Shown: positions 9,636 to 18,814 of the stretch, in pieces | Layout: each line of letters begins with the position of its first letter | How positions within the stretch are numbered: position 1 is the stretch's first letter | NCBI RefSeq assembly: GCF_030818905.1 | Contig: NZ_JAUTAZ010000001.1 | Coordinates: 806,001-870,000, forward strand | Direction of reading: 5' to 3' | Source: Microbacterium sp. SORGH_AS_0888 | Lineage (GTDB): Bacteria; Actinomycetota; Actinomycetes; Actinomycetales; Microbacteriaceae | DNA: 64,000 nucleotides | The notes under the pieces: model-generated | Databases searched by the model: none | The model's input: only the letters and a program-made list of their open reading frames with translations | What the model was told of the DNA's origin: nothing | Program-made: the position numbers and the translations under genes

Positions 9636-11974
9636 GTCTCCAGCGTATCCGCCGGCTCCGACGTCGCCGTCTCCGGAGGCGCGCGCTCGCGCCACCACGT
9701 CAGCGCGCCGCGAGAGGCGTCGAGCATCAGCATCCCGTTCAGATCCGTCCGCGCGATCGCCGTCCCGCTCGCGGTCAGCAGGGCCAGGGTCTCGGCGCGG
9801 GGATGACCGTAGTCGTTGTCCGCCCCCACCGACACGATCGCCACCGCGGCGCGCAGCGCCCGGTAGAACCCGGCGTCCTGATCGGCCGAGCCGTGATGCG
9901 AGACCTTCACGACCTGATACGGCGGGCGCAGCTCGCCGGACGCCGCGAGCGCGCGCTCGGACTCGGCACCGAGGTCGGCGAGCAGGATCGACCGCGGGAT
10001 GCCGCCGCCCGCGATCTCGAGCACGACACTGCTGTCGTTGCCGGGCGGGAGACGCGACCGGGCCGGCGGCCACAGCACCCGCCACGCGGCGTCGCCGAGC
10101 GTGCCGGTCATCCCCGCCGTCGCGGCGAGGGTCTCCGCCGCCCCGACGGTGGCGAGGACGCGGTCCTCGCCCGGTGAGACCGGTCCGTGGAGCAGCGTGT
10201 CGACCCGCCCCGCGAGTGCCGGCGCGCCGCCGACGTGATCGAGATCGAAGTGCGTGAGCACGGCGACGTCGATGCGGCCGACGCCGAGCCGGCGCAGACA
10301 GACCTCGAGCGGCTCGGGCTTCGGCCCGGCGTCGACGAGCATGACGCGCCCCGCGGATCTCAGCACGATCGCATCGCCCTGGCCGATGTCGCAGGCGGCG
10401 AGCGACCAGGCGCTCGGCACCGTGGCGGGGGCCGCGACGCTCGTGAGCACGACCGCGCCGGCCGCGCACCCCGCGAGCGCGGCGACCGCGCCGCGGGCGG
10501 CTCCCCCGCCCACACGCGCCCAGGCGTGGTCGCCGCGGACGACGACGGCGCACACGACGACGCCACCCGCGAGCGCGAGGCATACGAGCCCCGCGATGCC
10601 CTCCGGCCACGGCAGCAGCGCTCCCGGGAGGGATGCCGCGCCGTGCGCGGTGGCGGCGATCCACGAGGCGGGGACCCACGCCAGCCACAGCAGCACGCTC
10701 TGGGCCCAGGGCGCCGCGGCGGCGAGGCAGGCGAGAAGGCCCGTCACCGTCGCGACCGGCGCCGCGGGAGCGGCGAGCAGGTTCGCGACCACTCCGTAGG
10801 TCGTGAGCTGCGGCGCGATGAGCACGATGATCGGACCGCAGACGATCTGCGCGGCGAGCGGCACCGCGAGCGCGAGCGCGAGCCAGCCCGGCATCCACCT
10901 GCGCAACCCGGCGGCCAGCGGCCGGGCGAGGACGAGGAGGGCTGCCGTCGCGGCGACCGAGAGCACGAAGCCGAGCTCGAAGGCGAGCCAGGGATCGATC
11001 ACGAGCAGCGTCGTCGAGGCGATGCTCAGGAGCGAGAGCCCGGATGCCGCGCGGCCGGTGAGCAGCGCGAGCATGGCGATGCCTGCCATCGCCGCCGCGC
11101 GCACGACGCTCGGCTCCGGCGTCACGAGCACGACGAAGCCGCACAGGGACACGGCGCCGATCGCGACCCGTATCCCCCGCCGGAGCCGGAGCAGCGCCCC
11201 GAGACCGAACCCCGCTCCGACCACGATGGCGCAGTTCGCCCCGGAGACGGCGACGAGGTGGGTCAACGAGGCGGCCTTCATGTCGGCGTCGACGTCGGCG
11301 GACACCGCACGCGTGTCGCCGACGGCGAGTCCCGCGACGAGCCCGGCACCCGGTCCGGGAAGGCCGGCGGATGCGGTCCGCAGCCGTCCGCGCAGGTCGG
11401 CCGCGACGGCGAGCAGCCCCGTGGGCGCCGACGCGGCCTCGACGCCGGTGGCGCGCAGCACCAGCACGGCACGCTCCCCCGGCCCGGCCGCGAACGCCGT
11501 CGCCCGCAGCCGCACGCCAGCGCCCATGTCGAGTCCCGGCGGGGCGTCCTGCAGCAGCAGCACGACGGGAGCCGGTCCCCTGACGACGTGGGGACCCGCC
11601 CGGAGGTCGATGAGCGTCGCGTCTGCGCGGAGTCCGCCGGCGGCCGTGCGATCGAGCTTCCCGGTGACGACGACGTCCGCGACCAGCGCTCGTCCTCCCC
11701 CGGTCTGCGCGGCAGCGACCGCCGACCGACCCGGCTCCGCTGCGGCGACCGCGAGACCGACCGCCGCAGCGGCGCCGGCGGCCACGACGACGGCGAGGAG
11801 GCGTCGGCGGATACGGGACGAGCCCGCTCGGGCCAGCAGCGCGGTGGCGGCGAGCGCCGCGAGCGCGCCGACGAGCGCGAGGGGAACGGCCGCGCCCGGC
11901 GTCAGGATGCACAGCGCCGCCGCGGCCCACGCGACCACGGCCGCGGGAACCAGACGCAACGCCGCGCGCGTCAC
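9461..11974 (-). CDS. comEC: ComEC/Rec2 family competence membrane protein
   Basis: About 837-aa DNA-uptake channel protein: N-terminal hydrophobic helices, an OB-like soluble segment (DUF4131), the Competence domain with multiple membrane segments, then a metallo-beta-lactamase-like domain (CDIGQGDAIVLR, THFDLDHVGG, KVSHHGSADQD). The GTG at 11974 overlaps the comEA stop by 4 nt (GTGA). The reading frame does not stop where the lactamase-like domain ends (GALTWWRER) but runs about 80 more arginine/serine-rich residues through the start of holA to 9461. That tail looks like out-of-frame reading of holA, so the ancestral stop may be lost. Confidence 0.9.
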   Translation of the reverse strand: MTRAALRLVPAAVVAWAAAALCILTPGAAVPLALVGALAALAATALLARAGSSRIRRRLLAVVVAAGAAAAVGLAVAAAEPGRSAVAAAQTGGGRALVADVVVTGKLDRTAAGGLRADATLIDLRAGPHVVRGPAPVVLLLQDAPPGLDMGAGVRLRATAFAAGPGERAVLVLRATGVEAASAPTGLLAVAADLRGRLRTASAGLPGPGAGLVAGLAVGDTRAVSADVDADMKAASLTHLVAVSGANCAIVVGAGFGLGALLRLRRGIRVAIGAVSLCGFVVLVTPEPSVVRAAAMAGIAMLALLTGRAASGLSLLSIASTTLLVIDPWLAFELGFVLSVAATAALLVLARPLAAGLRRWMPGWLALALAVPLAAQIVCGPIIVLIAPQLTTYGVVANLLAAPAAPVATVTGLLACLAAAAPWAQSVLLWLAWVPASWIAATAHGAASLPGALLPWPEGIAGLVCLALAGGVVVCAVVVRGDHAWARVGGGAARGAVAALAGCAAGAVVLTSVAAPATVPSAWSLAACDIGQGDAIVLRSAGRVMLVDAGPKPEPLEVCLRRLGVGRIDVAVLTHFDLDHVGGAPALAGRVDTLLHGPVSPGEDRVLATVGAAETLAATAGMTGTLGDAAWRVLWPPARSRLPPGNDSSVVLEIAGGGIPRSILLADLGAESERALAASGELRPPYQVVKVSHHGSADQDAGFYRALRAAVAIVSVGADNDYGHPRAETLALLTASGTAIARTDLNGMLMLDASRGALTWWRERAPPETATSEPADTLETWQHRGDRLPRSRRSRSCPGVRRGPLPSCWSPVPRRSAPSGRSPGCATSSAPRIRASR
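9642..9647 (-). promoter_or_regulatory. Candidate -10 for holA inside comEC
   Basis: TACGCT on the minus strand, 6 nt before the holA ATG. It lies within the 3' part of comEC. Confidence 0.45.
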
Positions 11975-12585
11975 ACCCGCACCCGGTCGCGGAGCGACTC
12001 GAGCATCTTCTCCCCGATCCCCGGTATCGCCAGCAGGTCGTCCACGCTCGTGAACGCTCCGTTCGCCTCGCGCCACTCGATGATGCGCTGGGCGATCGCC
12101 GGGCCGACGCGCGGCAGCGTGTCGAGCGCCGCCGCGTCGGCCGTGTTGAGGTCGACGACGCCGTCCGTGGGCGCCTGTACGCCGGTTCCGGCCGCGGGCG
12201 CGCTCTCCCCCACCCGCGGCACGCGGATCTGCTCCCCGTCCGACAGCGGCCGCGCCAGGTTCAGCGCGGCCGCGTCCGCGTCGTCGGCCAGGCCGCCGGC
12301 CGCGCCCACGGCGTCGACCACGCGCGAGCCGGCCGACAGCACGTACAGCCCCGGTGACCGCACCGCGCCCGCGACGTGGACGTACACCGCGGCCTCCCGC
12401 ACGTCCGCGGCGCCCGGCGAGGCCGTCGTTGTCGGTGAGACGACGGGAACGGGCTCCGCGCCGACCACCCCGCGGAGCATGCCGGTGGCGACGACGAGGG
12501 CGAATCCTCCGACCAGCAGCGTGAGCGCCGCGCCGACGCCGATCCGCATGCGGCGACGGGCGGCATCCGCCTTCTCGTTCTCCAC
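11971..12585 (-). CDS. comEA: ComEA family DNA-binding protein
   Basis: 204-aa membrane-anchored DNA receptor for uptake. One N-terminal membrane segment spans about residues 14-37, then a Ser/Thr/Pro-rich spacer, an SLBB domain (VYVHVAGAVRSPGLYVL) and a C-terminal double helix-hairpin-helix (DLNTADAAALDTLPRVGPAIAQRI then FTSVDDLLAIPGIGEKML, residues about 144-200). It starts with GTG at 12585, 6 nt after TAGCGT. Coupled by a 4-nt overlap to comEC; the pair forms the core of a Com-type DNA import system. Whether the cell is competent is not shown. Confidence 0.93.
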   Translation of the reverse strand: MENEKADAARRRMRIGVGAALTLLVGGFALVVATGMLRGVVGAEPVPVVSPTTTASPGAADVREAAVYVHVAGAVRSPGLYVLSAGSRVVDAVGAAGGLADDADAAALNLARPLSDGEQIRVPRVGESAPAAGTGVQAPTDGVVDLNTADAAALDTLPRVGPAIAQRIIEWREANGAFTSVDDLLAIPGIGEKMLESLRDRVRV

Positions 12586-12591
12586 GCCCCG

Positions 12592-12597
12592 ACGCTA
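12592..12597 (-). promoter_or_regulatory. Candidate -10 for comEA-comEC
   Basis: TAGCGT on the minus strand, 6 nt before the GTG start of comEA; leaderless arrangement. Confidence 0.45.
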
Positions 12598-12756
12598 GGC
12601 ATCCCCGCGTCGTGACGGCGCGAGCCCACCCCTATCGGTGGAGGGACCGACCCCCGCGCGCGCCTGTGGAGGAACGTCGCGCAGGCGCGCCCCGGGCCGA
12701 GACGACACCACGCAGCGGCCGTCCCACCGCGCCCGGGCGTCCCGCGGACGAGCCGC

Positions 12757-14070
12757 TCACCCGTTGCCGTTGGAGCAGGTGCGCTGGCTCGCATTCGTGC
12801 CGGTGATCGCCGAGGGCAGCACGCTCGTGTCCGCTCCGGGGGTGGCGCTGGCCGACGGATCCGGCGACGGCGTCGCGCTGGTCGACGGCAACGGGATGGG
12901 AGCCCCCGTGGGAGAGACCTGCTCGACTCCGCCCGCCGGGCTCACCCCGCCGCTGATCTGGAGCGCGGTGTTGTTCGCGAGGGCCGTCCACAGCGCGGAG
13001 GCGGCGGTCTCGTCGGGCACGACCCGGTTCGGGTCGTCCGGATCGGTCTTGGTCGGGTACTGCAGGAACACGATCTGGTCGGCGGGCACGCTCTTGGCCG
13101 CCAGCGCGATCTGGATGAGCGTCAGGGGGTTCGCGAGGTTCGCGCTCGGGCTGATGTTCTGCACGGCCGTCGTCGCCAGCCGGTAGAGCGTCGGCATGTC
13201 CGACAGCACCTCCGGACTCGTGATCTTGCGCGCGAGCGCGGAGAAGTACTGCTGCTGGTTCGAGATGCGCGCGAGATCGCCCCCGTTGCCCACCCCGTGC
13301 CTGCTGCGCAGGAACGCGAGAGCCTCGGCGCCCTGGACGGTCGTGACGCCCGCGGGCAGGTGCAGGCCCGCATCCGGGTCGTCGATGCCGTTCTGCACGC
13401 ACACGTCGATGCCGCCGATCGCGTCCGTGATGTTGATCACGCCGCCCCAGGTGACCTTGGCGGCCATGTCGATCTTCTGGCCGCTCAGCTGGGTGATCGT
13501 CTTGGCCACGCACGAGACGCCGCCGGGATCGAGGGTCGAGTTGAGCATCTGCTTGCTCATGGCGGAGATCGGCTGGCCCGTCGTCTGGTCGGTGCACGCG
13601 GGGATGGGGATCTCGAGGTCGCGCGGGAAGGAGATCACGGTGATACGGCGCGGAGAGTCCGAGATGTGCACGAGGATCGTGACGTCGTTGCGGGCCCCCT
13701 CCGCGTCCGGGCCGTCGCACCGGTCCCCGAACATCGCCGAGAAGCTCGGATCGCACTCGTCCGAGCCGACGAGCAGCAGGTCGAGGCCGCCCTCGATCGA
13801 GCCGATGTCGGGCGGCAGCGCCGTCTCGCCCTCGAGGGTGAACTGGTTCGCCGCGAAGCTCGACGTGAGGCTGTAGGCCGAGTACCCGACCACCGCGATC
13901 GCGGAGACCGCGACCACCGCGACAGACACCCCGACGAAGGTCAACAGCTGCGACAGGACGCCGGGACTGCGCAGACGTCCATGCTGCGCGATGGGCTCGC
14001 GCCGCGACAGACGGCGCCTCACGAGGCGATGCTCAGGGCAGGACGAGGCGGGAGAGCGCACAACACGCAT
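12757..14070 (-). CDS. LytR-CpsA-Psr (LCP) family cell-envelope protein
   Basis: About 437-aa LCP protein, expected to attach secondary glycopolymers to peptidoglycan at the outer membrane face. A cytoplasmic arginine-rich N-terminus is followed by one membrane helix (LLTFVGVSVAVVAVSAIAVV), then the LCP domain with LLLVGSDE, ARNDVTILVHI, ITVISFPRDLEIPIP, INITDAIGGIDVCV and ALAFLRSRHGVGNGGDLARI, which contain the conserved Asp and Arg residues. The C-terminus is a Ser/Pro/Thr-rich tail. The ATG at 14070 is the most reasonable start; the open frame runs higher but with low-complexity residues. It follows leuS on the same strand. Confidence 0.88.
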   Translation of the reverse strand: MRVVRSPASSCPEHRLVRRRLSRREPIAQHGRLRSPGVLSQLLTFVGVSVAVVAVSAIAVVGYSAYSLTSSFAANQFTLEGETALPPDIGSIEGGLDLLLVGSDECDPSFSAMFGDRCDGPDAEGARNDVTILVHISDSPRRITVISFPRDLEIPIPACTDQTTGQPISAMSKQMLNSTLDPGGVSCVAKTITQLSGQKIDMAAKVTWGGVINITDAIGGIDVCVQNGIDDPDAGLHLPAGVTTVQGAEALAFLRSRHGVGNGGDLARISNQQQYFSALARKITSPEVLSDMPTLYRLATTAVQNISPSANLANPLTLIQIALAAKSVPADQIVFLQYPTKTDPDDPNRVVPDETAASALWTALANNTALQISGGVSPAGGVEQVSPTGAPIPLPSTSATPSPDPSASATPGADTSVLPSAITGTNASQRTCSNGNG

Positions 14071-14137
14071 GGACTCTGGCAGCGGAGGATGGGAGGAGCC
14101 CCGCTGCCAGCTATGATCCGCCCGAGAGCGGGCCCGC

Positions 14138-16732
14138 TCAGCGCGTGCTGAAGCTGACCACCTTGGGCGGGCGCACGACGGCGCGCACGATGTCCTTGCC
14201 GCCGAGGGCGCGGACGACGCGGGCATCCTCGCGGGCGAGACGCTCGAGCTCGGCGCCATCGATCCGCGCCGGGACCTCCAGGGTCGCGCGCACCTTGCCG
14301 TCGATCTGGACGACGGCGGTCACGGCCTCCTCGACGAGGAGCGTCGGGTCGGCCGCACGCCAGGTCACGAGTCCGACCGAGGGCTCGTAGCCGAGCTGCT
14401 CCCACATCTCCTCGGCCGTGTGCGGCGCGAACAGGTCGAGCACCATCGCGATGGCCTCCGCGGCCTCGCGCACCGCGGGATCGGTCGGACCGGCGCCGGA
14501 GTCGATCGTCTTGCGCGTCGCGTTCGCGAGCTCCATGAGCCGCGCGACGACGACGTTGAACTTGGTCTGCTCGATGAGTCCGGGCGCGTCGGCCCAGAGG
14601 CGGTGCGTCACACGACGAAGCGCGCTGTCGCCCTCGGCCCAGACGACGTCCTTCGGGCTGTCGACATCCGCGGCGATGCGCAGCGCACGCGCGAGGAACT
14701 TCTGGGCGCCCGTGGTCGAGACGTCCTTCCAGTCCTTGTCGTCCTCGACCGGGCCCGCGAAGGCGAGCGCCACGCGCAGCGCGTCGGCGCCGTGCGCGTC
14801 CAGCTCCTCCTGGAACAGGACGAGGTTGCCCTTGCTCTTGGACATCTTCGCGCCGTCGAGGATCACCATGCCCTGGTTGATCAGGCTCGAGAACGGCTCA
14901 GTGAAGTCCAGGTGACCCATGTCGTACAGGGCCTTGGTGATGAACCTCGCGTACAGCAGGTGCAGGATCGCGTGCTCGACGCCGCCGATGTAGAAGTCGA
15001 CCGGCGCCCACTTGAGGGCCTGCGCGCCGTCGAAGGGCGCGTGCTCGTTGCGCGGCGACAGGAAGCGCAGGAAGTACCACGAGCTGTCGACGAAGGTGTC
15101 CATCGTGTCGGGATCGCGGCGGGCCGGCTGCCCCGTGCCCGGCTCGGTCGTCTCGACCCACCCGGTCGCCGCGCCCAGCGGCGAGGTGCCCTTGGGCAGC
15201 AGGTCGAGGCCGGCGGCCTCGGGCAGCCGCACCGGCAGCTCACTGTCGGGGACCGGCAGGATGCGGCCGTCCTCGGTGTGCAGCATCGGGATCGGCGTGC
15301 CCCAGTAGCGCTGTCGTGAGATGAGCCAGTCGCGCAGCCGGTACGTCTTCGCGGCGCGCCCGGTGCCGCTCTTCTCGAGCTGCTCGATGACACGCGAGAT
15401 GGCGGTCCGCTTGCTCAGCCCGTCCAGCGGCCCGGAGTTGATCATGCGGCCCTCGCCGCTCAAGGCGACGCCGGTGCGGACCGGGTCGATCTCCTCGAGC
15501 GTGTCAGCGCCTTCGAGCGGATCGATCGGGACGCCGTTCTCGTCGAGCTCGATGACCGGGATCGCGCCCGTGATCGGCGCGGTCGTGTCGACCACGACGC
15601 GCACCGGCAGGTCGAACGCGCGGGCGAAGTCGAGGTCGCGCTGGTCGTGGGCGGGGACCGCCATGACGGCGCCGTGCCCGTAGTCGGCCAGCACGTAGTC
15701 CGCCGCCCAGATCGGCAGCCGCTCCCCGTTGACGGGATTGATCGCGTAACGGTCGAGGAACACGCCGGTCTTGGGGCGATCGGTGCTCTGACGGTCGATG
15801 TCGGTCGTCGCGCGCACCGTGTCGAGGTAGTCCTGGAAGCGCATGCGGACCTCGGCGCTGGCGCCCGCGGCGAGCTCGGCGGCCAGATCGGAGTCGGGCG
15901 CGACGACCATGAACGTCGCCCCGTACAGCGTGTCGGGACGCGTCGAGAAGACCGTCACCTTCTCGGCGCGGCCCTCGATCTCGAAGTCGATGTCGGCGCC
16001 GACCGAACGCCCGATCCAGTTGCGCTGCATCTGGATGACCTTCTGCGGCCAGAACCCCTCGAGCTGGTTGAGGTCGTCGAGGAGACGGTCGGCGTAGTCC
16101 GTGATGCGGAAGAACCACTGGGTGAGCTTCTTCTTCTCGACCAGCGCGCCGCTGCGCTCGCTCGTCCCGTCGGCGAGCACCTGCTCGTTCGCGAGCACGG
16201 TCTGGTCGACCGGGTCCCAGTTCACGAGCGCGTCCTTGCGGTATGCGAGCCCGCGCTCGAACAGCTGCTGGAACAGCCACTGGTTCCAGCGGTAGTACTC
16301 CGGGTCGGAGGTGTGCAGCACGCGCGACCAGTCGAACGAGACGCCGTACGCCTTCAGGCTCGCGCGCTGCTGGGCGATGTTGTCATAGGTCCAGGTGACG
16401 GGGTTCGCGCCCCGCTTGATCGCGGCGTTCTCCGCGGGCAGCCCGAACGAGTCCCAGCCGATCGGGTGCAGGACGTTGTAGCCGCGGTGGCGCCAGAAGC
16501 GCGCCACGATGTCGGAGTAGAGGTAGTTCTCCGCGTGCCCCATGTGCAGATCGCCGGAGGGGTAGGGGAACATCGCGAGCACGTACTTGCGCGGCCGGGT
16601 GTCGTCGTCGCCACCGGCACGGAAGGGGTCGAGCTCCTCCCAGCGACGCTGCCACTTCTCCTGGATCGCGTGCACGTCGAACCCGTTCTCGGGTGCGGAC
16701 GAAGCGGTGTCGGACGGCGTGATCGAAGACAA
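14138..16732 (-). CDS. leuS: Leucine--tRNA ligase
   Basis: 864-aa class I LeuRS. The HIGH motif is HMGH at residues 63-66 ([12 protein letters not shown]), the KMSKS motif KMSKSKGN lies near residue 628, and an editing CP1 domain sits between, including the conserved threonine-rich [11 protein letters not shown]. The anticodon-binding helical domain and a C-terminal Leu-specific domain follow. Length is normal. It is followed by the LCP gene. Confidence 0.98.
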   Translation of the reverse strand: MSSITPSDTASSAPENGFDVHAIQEKWQRRWEELDPFRAGGDDDTRPRKYVLAMFPYPSGDLHMGHAENYLYSDIVARFWRHRGYNVLHPIGWDSFGLPAENAAIKRGANPVTWTYDNIAQQRASLKAYGVSFDWSRVLHTSDPEYYRWNQWLFQQLFERGLAYRKDALVNWDPVDQTVLANEQVLADGTSERSGALVEKKKLTQWFFRITDYADRLLDDLNQLEGFWPQKVIQMQRNWIGRSVGADIDFEIEGRAEKVTVFSTRPDTLYGATFMVVAPDSDLAAELAAGASAEVRMRFQDYLDTVRATTDIDRQSTDRPKTGVFLDRYAINPVNGERLPIWAADYVLADYGHGAVMAVPAHDQRDLDFARAFDLPVRVVVDTTAPITGAIPVIELDENGVPIDPLEGADTLEEIDPVRTGVALSGEGRMINSGPLDGLSKRTAISRVIEQLEKSGTGRAAKTYRLRDWLISRQRYWGTPIPMLHTEDGRILPVPDSELPVRLPEAAGLDLLPKGTSPLGAATGWVETTEPGTGQPARRDPDTMDTFVDSSWYFLRFLSPRNEHAPFDGAQALKWAPVDFYIGGVEHAILHLLYARFITKALYDMGHLDFTEPFSSLINQGMVILDGAKMSKSKGNLVLFQEELDAHGADALRVALAFAGPVEDDKDWKDVSTTGAQKFLARALRIAADVDSPKDVVWAEGDSALRRVTHRLWADAPGLIEQTKFNVVVARLMELANATRKTIDSGAGPTDPAVREAAEAIAMVLDLFAPHTAEEMWEQLGYEPSVGLVTWRAADPTLLVEEAVTAVVQIDGKVRATLEVPARIDGAELERLAREDARVVRALGGKDIVRAVVRPPKVVSFSTR

Positions 16733-16801
16733 GAGGGGACCTCACGGAAGGGATGTCGGGAATTCCTGCGCGATGCGCGTCTTTCAGGTTACCCGAAGCG
16801 C

Positions 16802-18094
16802 TCACCAGCCCGGCGGGACGGTCGCTCCGAGCGCGGCGAGGGGCGCGCGCGCCTTCAGCCCGACCTCCGCGACCTCCTCGGCGGCGTGCGAGTGCCAGGT
16901 GATGCCGCCGCCGGCCCCGACGTATGCGCCGTCGGGGTGCACGAGGACCGTGCGGATCGTCATCGCGAGATCGAGACATCCGTCGTCGCCGATCCATCCC
17001 AGGCAGCCCGCGAACGCGCCGCGGGGCGCCGCCTCGATCTGCCGCAGCAGGGTCATCGCCGACAGCTTCGGCGCACCCGTCATGCTGCCCGCCGGGAAGG
17101 CGGCGCGCAGCAGATCGGCGACGGTCGTCCCCCCGCGGATGCGGCCGGCCACGGCGCTGACCAGCTGATGCACCGCGGGATAGCTCTCCACCTCGAGCAG
17201 GCGCTCGACGCTGACGGTCCCGGTCTCACACACCGTGGCGAGGTCGTTGCGCATCAGGTCGACGATCATGACGTTCTCGGCACGCTCCTTCGGGCTGGCG
17301 TGCAGCTCGTGCGCGAGCGCGACGTCCTCCTCCGGTGACTCGCCGCGCGGCCGGGTGCCCTTGATCGGCGCGGTGCGGACGATGCCGTCCCTCACCTCGA
17401 GGAAGACCTCCGGCGACGCACCGATGAGCGCGTGCCCGGCGGAGCGGATGTAGGCGCCGTGATGCGAGGGCGAGGACGAGCGGAGCGCGGCGTGCACGGT
17501 GTCCGGCTCGAACTCGCCGTCGACCTCGAACCGGGTCGTGAGGCACAGCTGGTAGGCGTCGCCCCGTCCGATCGCCGCCCGGCATCGCTCGATCCGGGCC
17601 GCGTACTCGGCGGGGCTCACCCGGGCGACGGAGGCCACCGGGTTCGGGACGGGCACGGGGGCGGGAACCGGGGATGCCGCGGCGATGCGCGTCGCCAGGG
17701 CGTCGGCATCCGGGGCGCTCACCCACGCCCTCCCGGTCGCATGGTCGAACGAGACGATCCGTTCCGCGCGGATCCAGCACTGCGCGGGCATCGGGTCCGG
17801 CGCGGGATCGAGCGGCGCACCGGCCGCGGCGGCGCCCGCCTCGTAGCCGATCCAGCCGACCCAGCCGGAGCGGAGCGGACCCGCCTCGTGCCGCGGGGCC
17901 GGCCCCTCGGACAGCGGCGTGGCCGCGACCTCGGCGGGATCCGCCGGACGACCGGTCCCGAGGATGCTCCAGCCGCGGACGGCGCCCGGGCCGGCGTCGA
18001 GCCAGAAGGCGTGCGGCTCGTCGCGCACGGCCGCGAAGGCCCGCTCGGGCGTGCATCCCGGCGGCAGCTCGACGACGGTGTACGACGGATGCAC
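16802..18094 (-). CDS. pabB: Aminodeoxychorismate synthase component I (PabB-like chorismate-binding protein)
   Basis: 430-aa member of the anthranilate synthase I / PabB / isochorismate synthase family. The chorismate-binding core contains IGASPEVFLEV, PIKGTRPRG, ENVMIVDLMRNDL, AAFPAGSMTGAPKL and GAGGGITWHS. The lysine in PIKGT is the PabB nucleophile; anthranilate synthases have Ala there, so ADC synthase (4-aminobenzoate branch of folate synthesis) is favoured over TrpE. The glutamine amidotransferase partner is not adjacent. GTG start at 18094, 6 nt after TAGCCT; divergent from the DedA gene. Confidence 0.85.
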   Translation of the reverse strand: MHPSYTVVELPPGCTPERAFAAVRDEPHAFWLDAGPGAVRGWSILGTGRPADPAEVAATPLSEGPAPRHEAGPLRSGWVGWIGYEAGAAAAGAPLDPAPDPMPAQCWIRAERIVSFDHATGRAWVSAPDADALATRIAAASPVPAPVPVPNPVASVARVSPAEYAARIERCRAAIGRGDAYQLCLTTRFEVDGEFEPDTVHAALRSSSPSHHGAYIRSAGHALIGASPEVFLEVRDGIVRTAPIKGTRPRGESPEEDVALAHELHASPKERAENVMIVDLMRNDLATVCETGTVSVERLLEVESYPAVHQLVSAVAGRIRGGTTVADLLRAAFPAGSMTGAPKLSAMTLLRQIEAAPRGAFAGCLGWIGDDGCLDLAMTIRTVLVHPDGAYVGAGGGITWHSHAAEEVAEVGLKARAPLAALGATVPPGW

Positions 18095-18100
18095 ATTCCC

Positions 18101-18106
18101 AGGCTA
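18101..18106 (-). promoter_or_regulatory. Candidate -10 for pabB
   Basis: TAGCCT on the minus strand, 6 nt before the GTG at 18094; leaderless arrangement within the 43-bp divergent pabB/DedA intergenic region. Confidence 0.5.
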
Positions 18107-18124
18107 CGGCCACCGGGCGAACCC

Positions 18125-18130
18125 TAGGCT
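18125..18130 (+). promoter_or_regulatory. Candidate -10 for the DedA gene
   Basis: TAGGCT, 7 nt before the GTG at 18138; leaderless arrangement. Confidence 0.5.
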
Positions 18131-18137
18131 CAGTGCC

Positions 18138-18809
18138 GTGAACGACGTCCTGACCTGGATCCTCGACGCCGTGCAGACGGTGCCGGCGGAGCTGCGCATC
18201 GTGATCGCGGGGATCGCCATGATGCTCGAGACCAGCGTGCTGGTGGGCCTCATCGTCCCGGGCGACACGATCGTCATCGTTGCCGGCACGGGCGTCGGCT
18301 CACCCGCGGAGGGCGTCGTGCTCTGGCTGGCGGTCGTCGCGGGATCCCTCGCGGGCGAGTCGATCGGGTTCCTGCTGGGCCGCTACCTCGGCCCCTGGCT
18401 GCGCCGCTCGGCTCTCGGACGGCGGATCGGCGAGGCGAACTGGTCGCGGTCGGAGCGGTATCTGAGACGCCGCGGCGGACCCGCCATCTTCCTCTCGAGG
18501 TTCCTGCCCGTGCTGCACTCGCTCGTGCCGTTGACGGTCGGGATGAGCCGCTACTCGTACCGTCGCTTCCTGGCGTGGAGCGCCCCGGCGTGCGCCATCT
18601 GGGCCGGGCTCTACATCGGGTTCGCCGTCGCCGCGGCGGGGACCTACCGCGAGCTGTCGGAGCGCATCCACTTCGCCGGATACATCTTCGTCGCCGTCGT
18701 CGTGGTCTTCCTCGTGCTGGTCCTGGGCGCCAAGAAGCTCATCACCCACCTCGAGCGACGTCACCTCGCGGACGCGGACGATCCGGCCACGCACGGCGTG
18801 GAAGACTGA
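18138..18809 (+). CDS. DedA family membrane protein
   Basis: 223-aa DedA/SNARE-associated (VTT-domain) protein with about five membrane segments. Family features are the re-entrant loop region ETSVLVGLIVPGDTIVIVAG, the glycine-rich GESIGFLLGRYLG, and FLSRFLPVLHSLVPLTVGMSRYSYRRF with its conserved arginines. DedA proteins act in lipid carrier or phospholipid translocation and envelope homeostasis. The C-terminus is basic and cytoplasmic (KKLITHLERRHL). The GTG of the next gene follows within 6 nt of the stop. Confidence 0.92.
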   Translation: MNDVLTWILDAVQTVPAELRIVIAGIAMMLETSVLVGLIVPGDTIVIVAGTGVGSPAEGVVLWLAVVAGSLAGESIGFLLGRYLGPWLRRSALGRRIGEANWSRSERYLRRRGGPAIFLSRFLPVLHSLVPLTVGMSRYSYRRFLAWSAPACAIWAGLYIGFAVAAAGTYRELSERIHFAGYIFVAVVVVFLVLVLGAKKLITHLERRHLADADDPATHGVED

Positions 18810-18814
18810 GGCGT

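Noticed and set aside
9636..11930. Upstream extension of the holA frame to 11930
   Set aside because: The extension is Arg/Gly-rich out-of-frame reading of comEC; HolA begins at the ATG at 9635.
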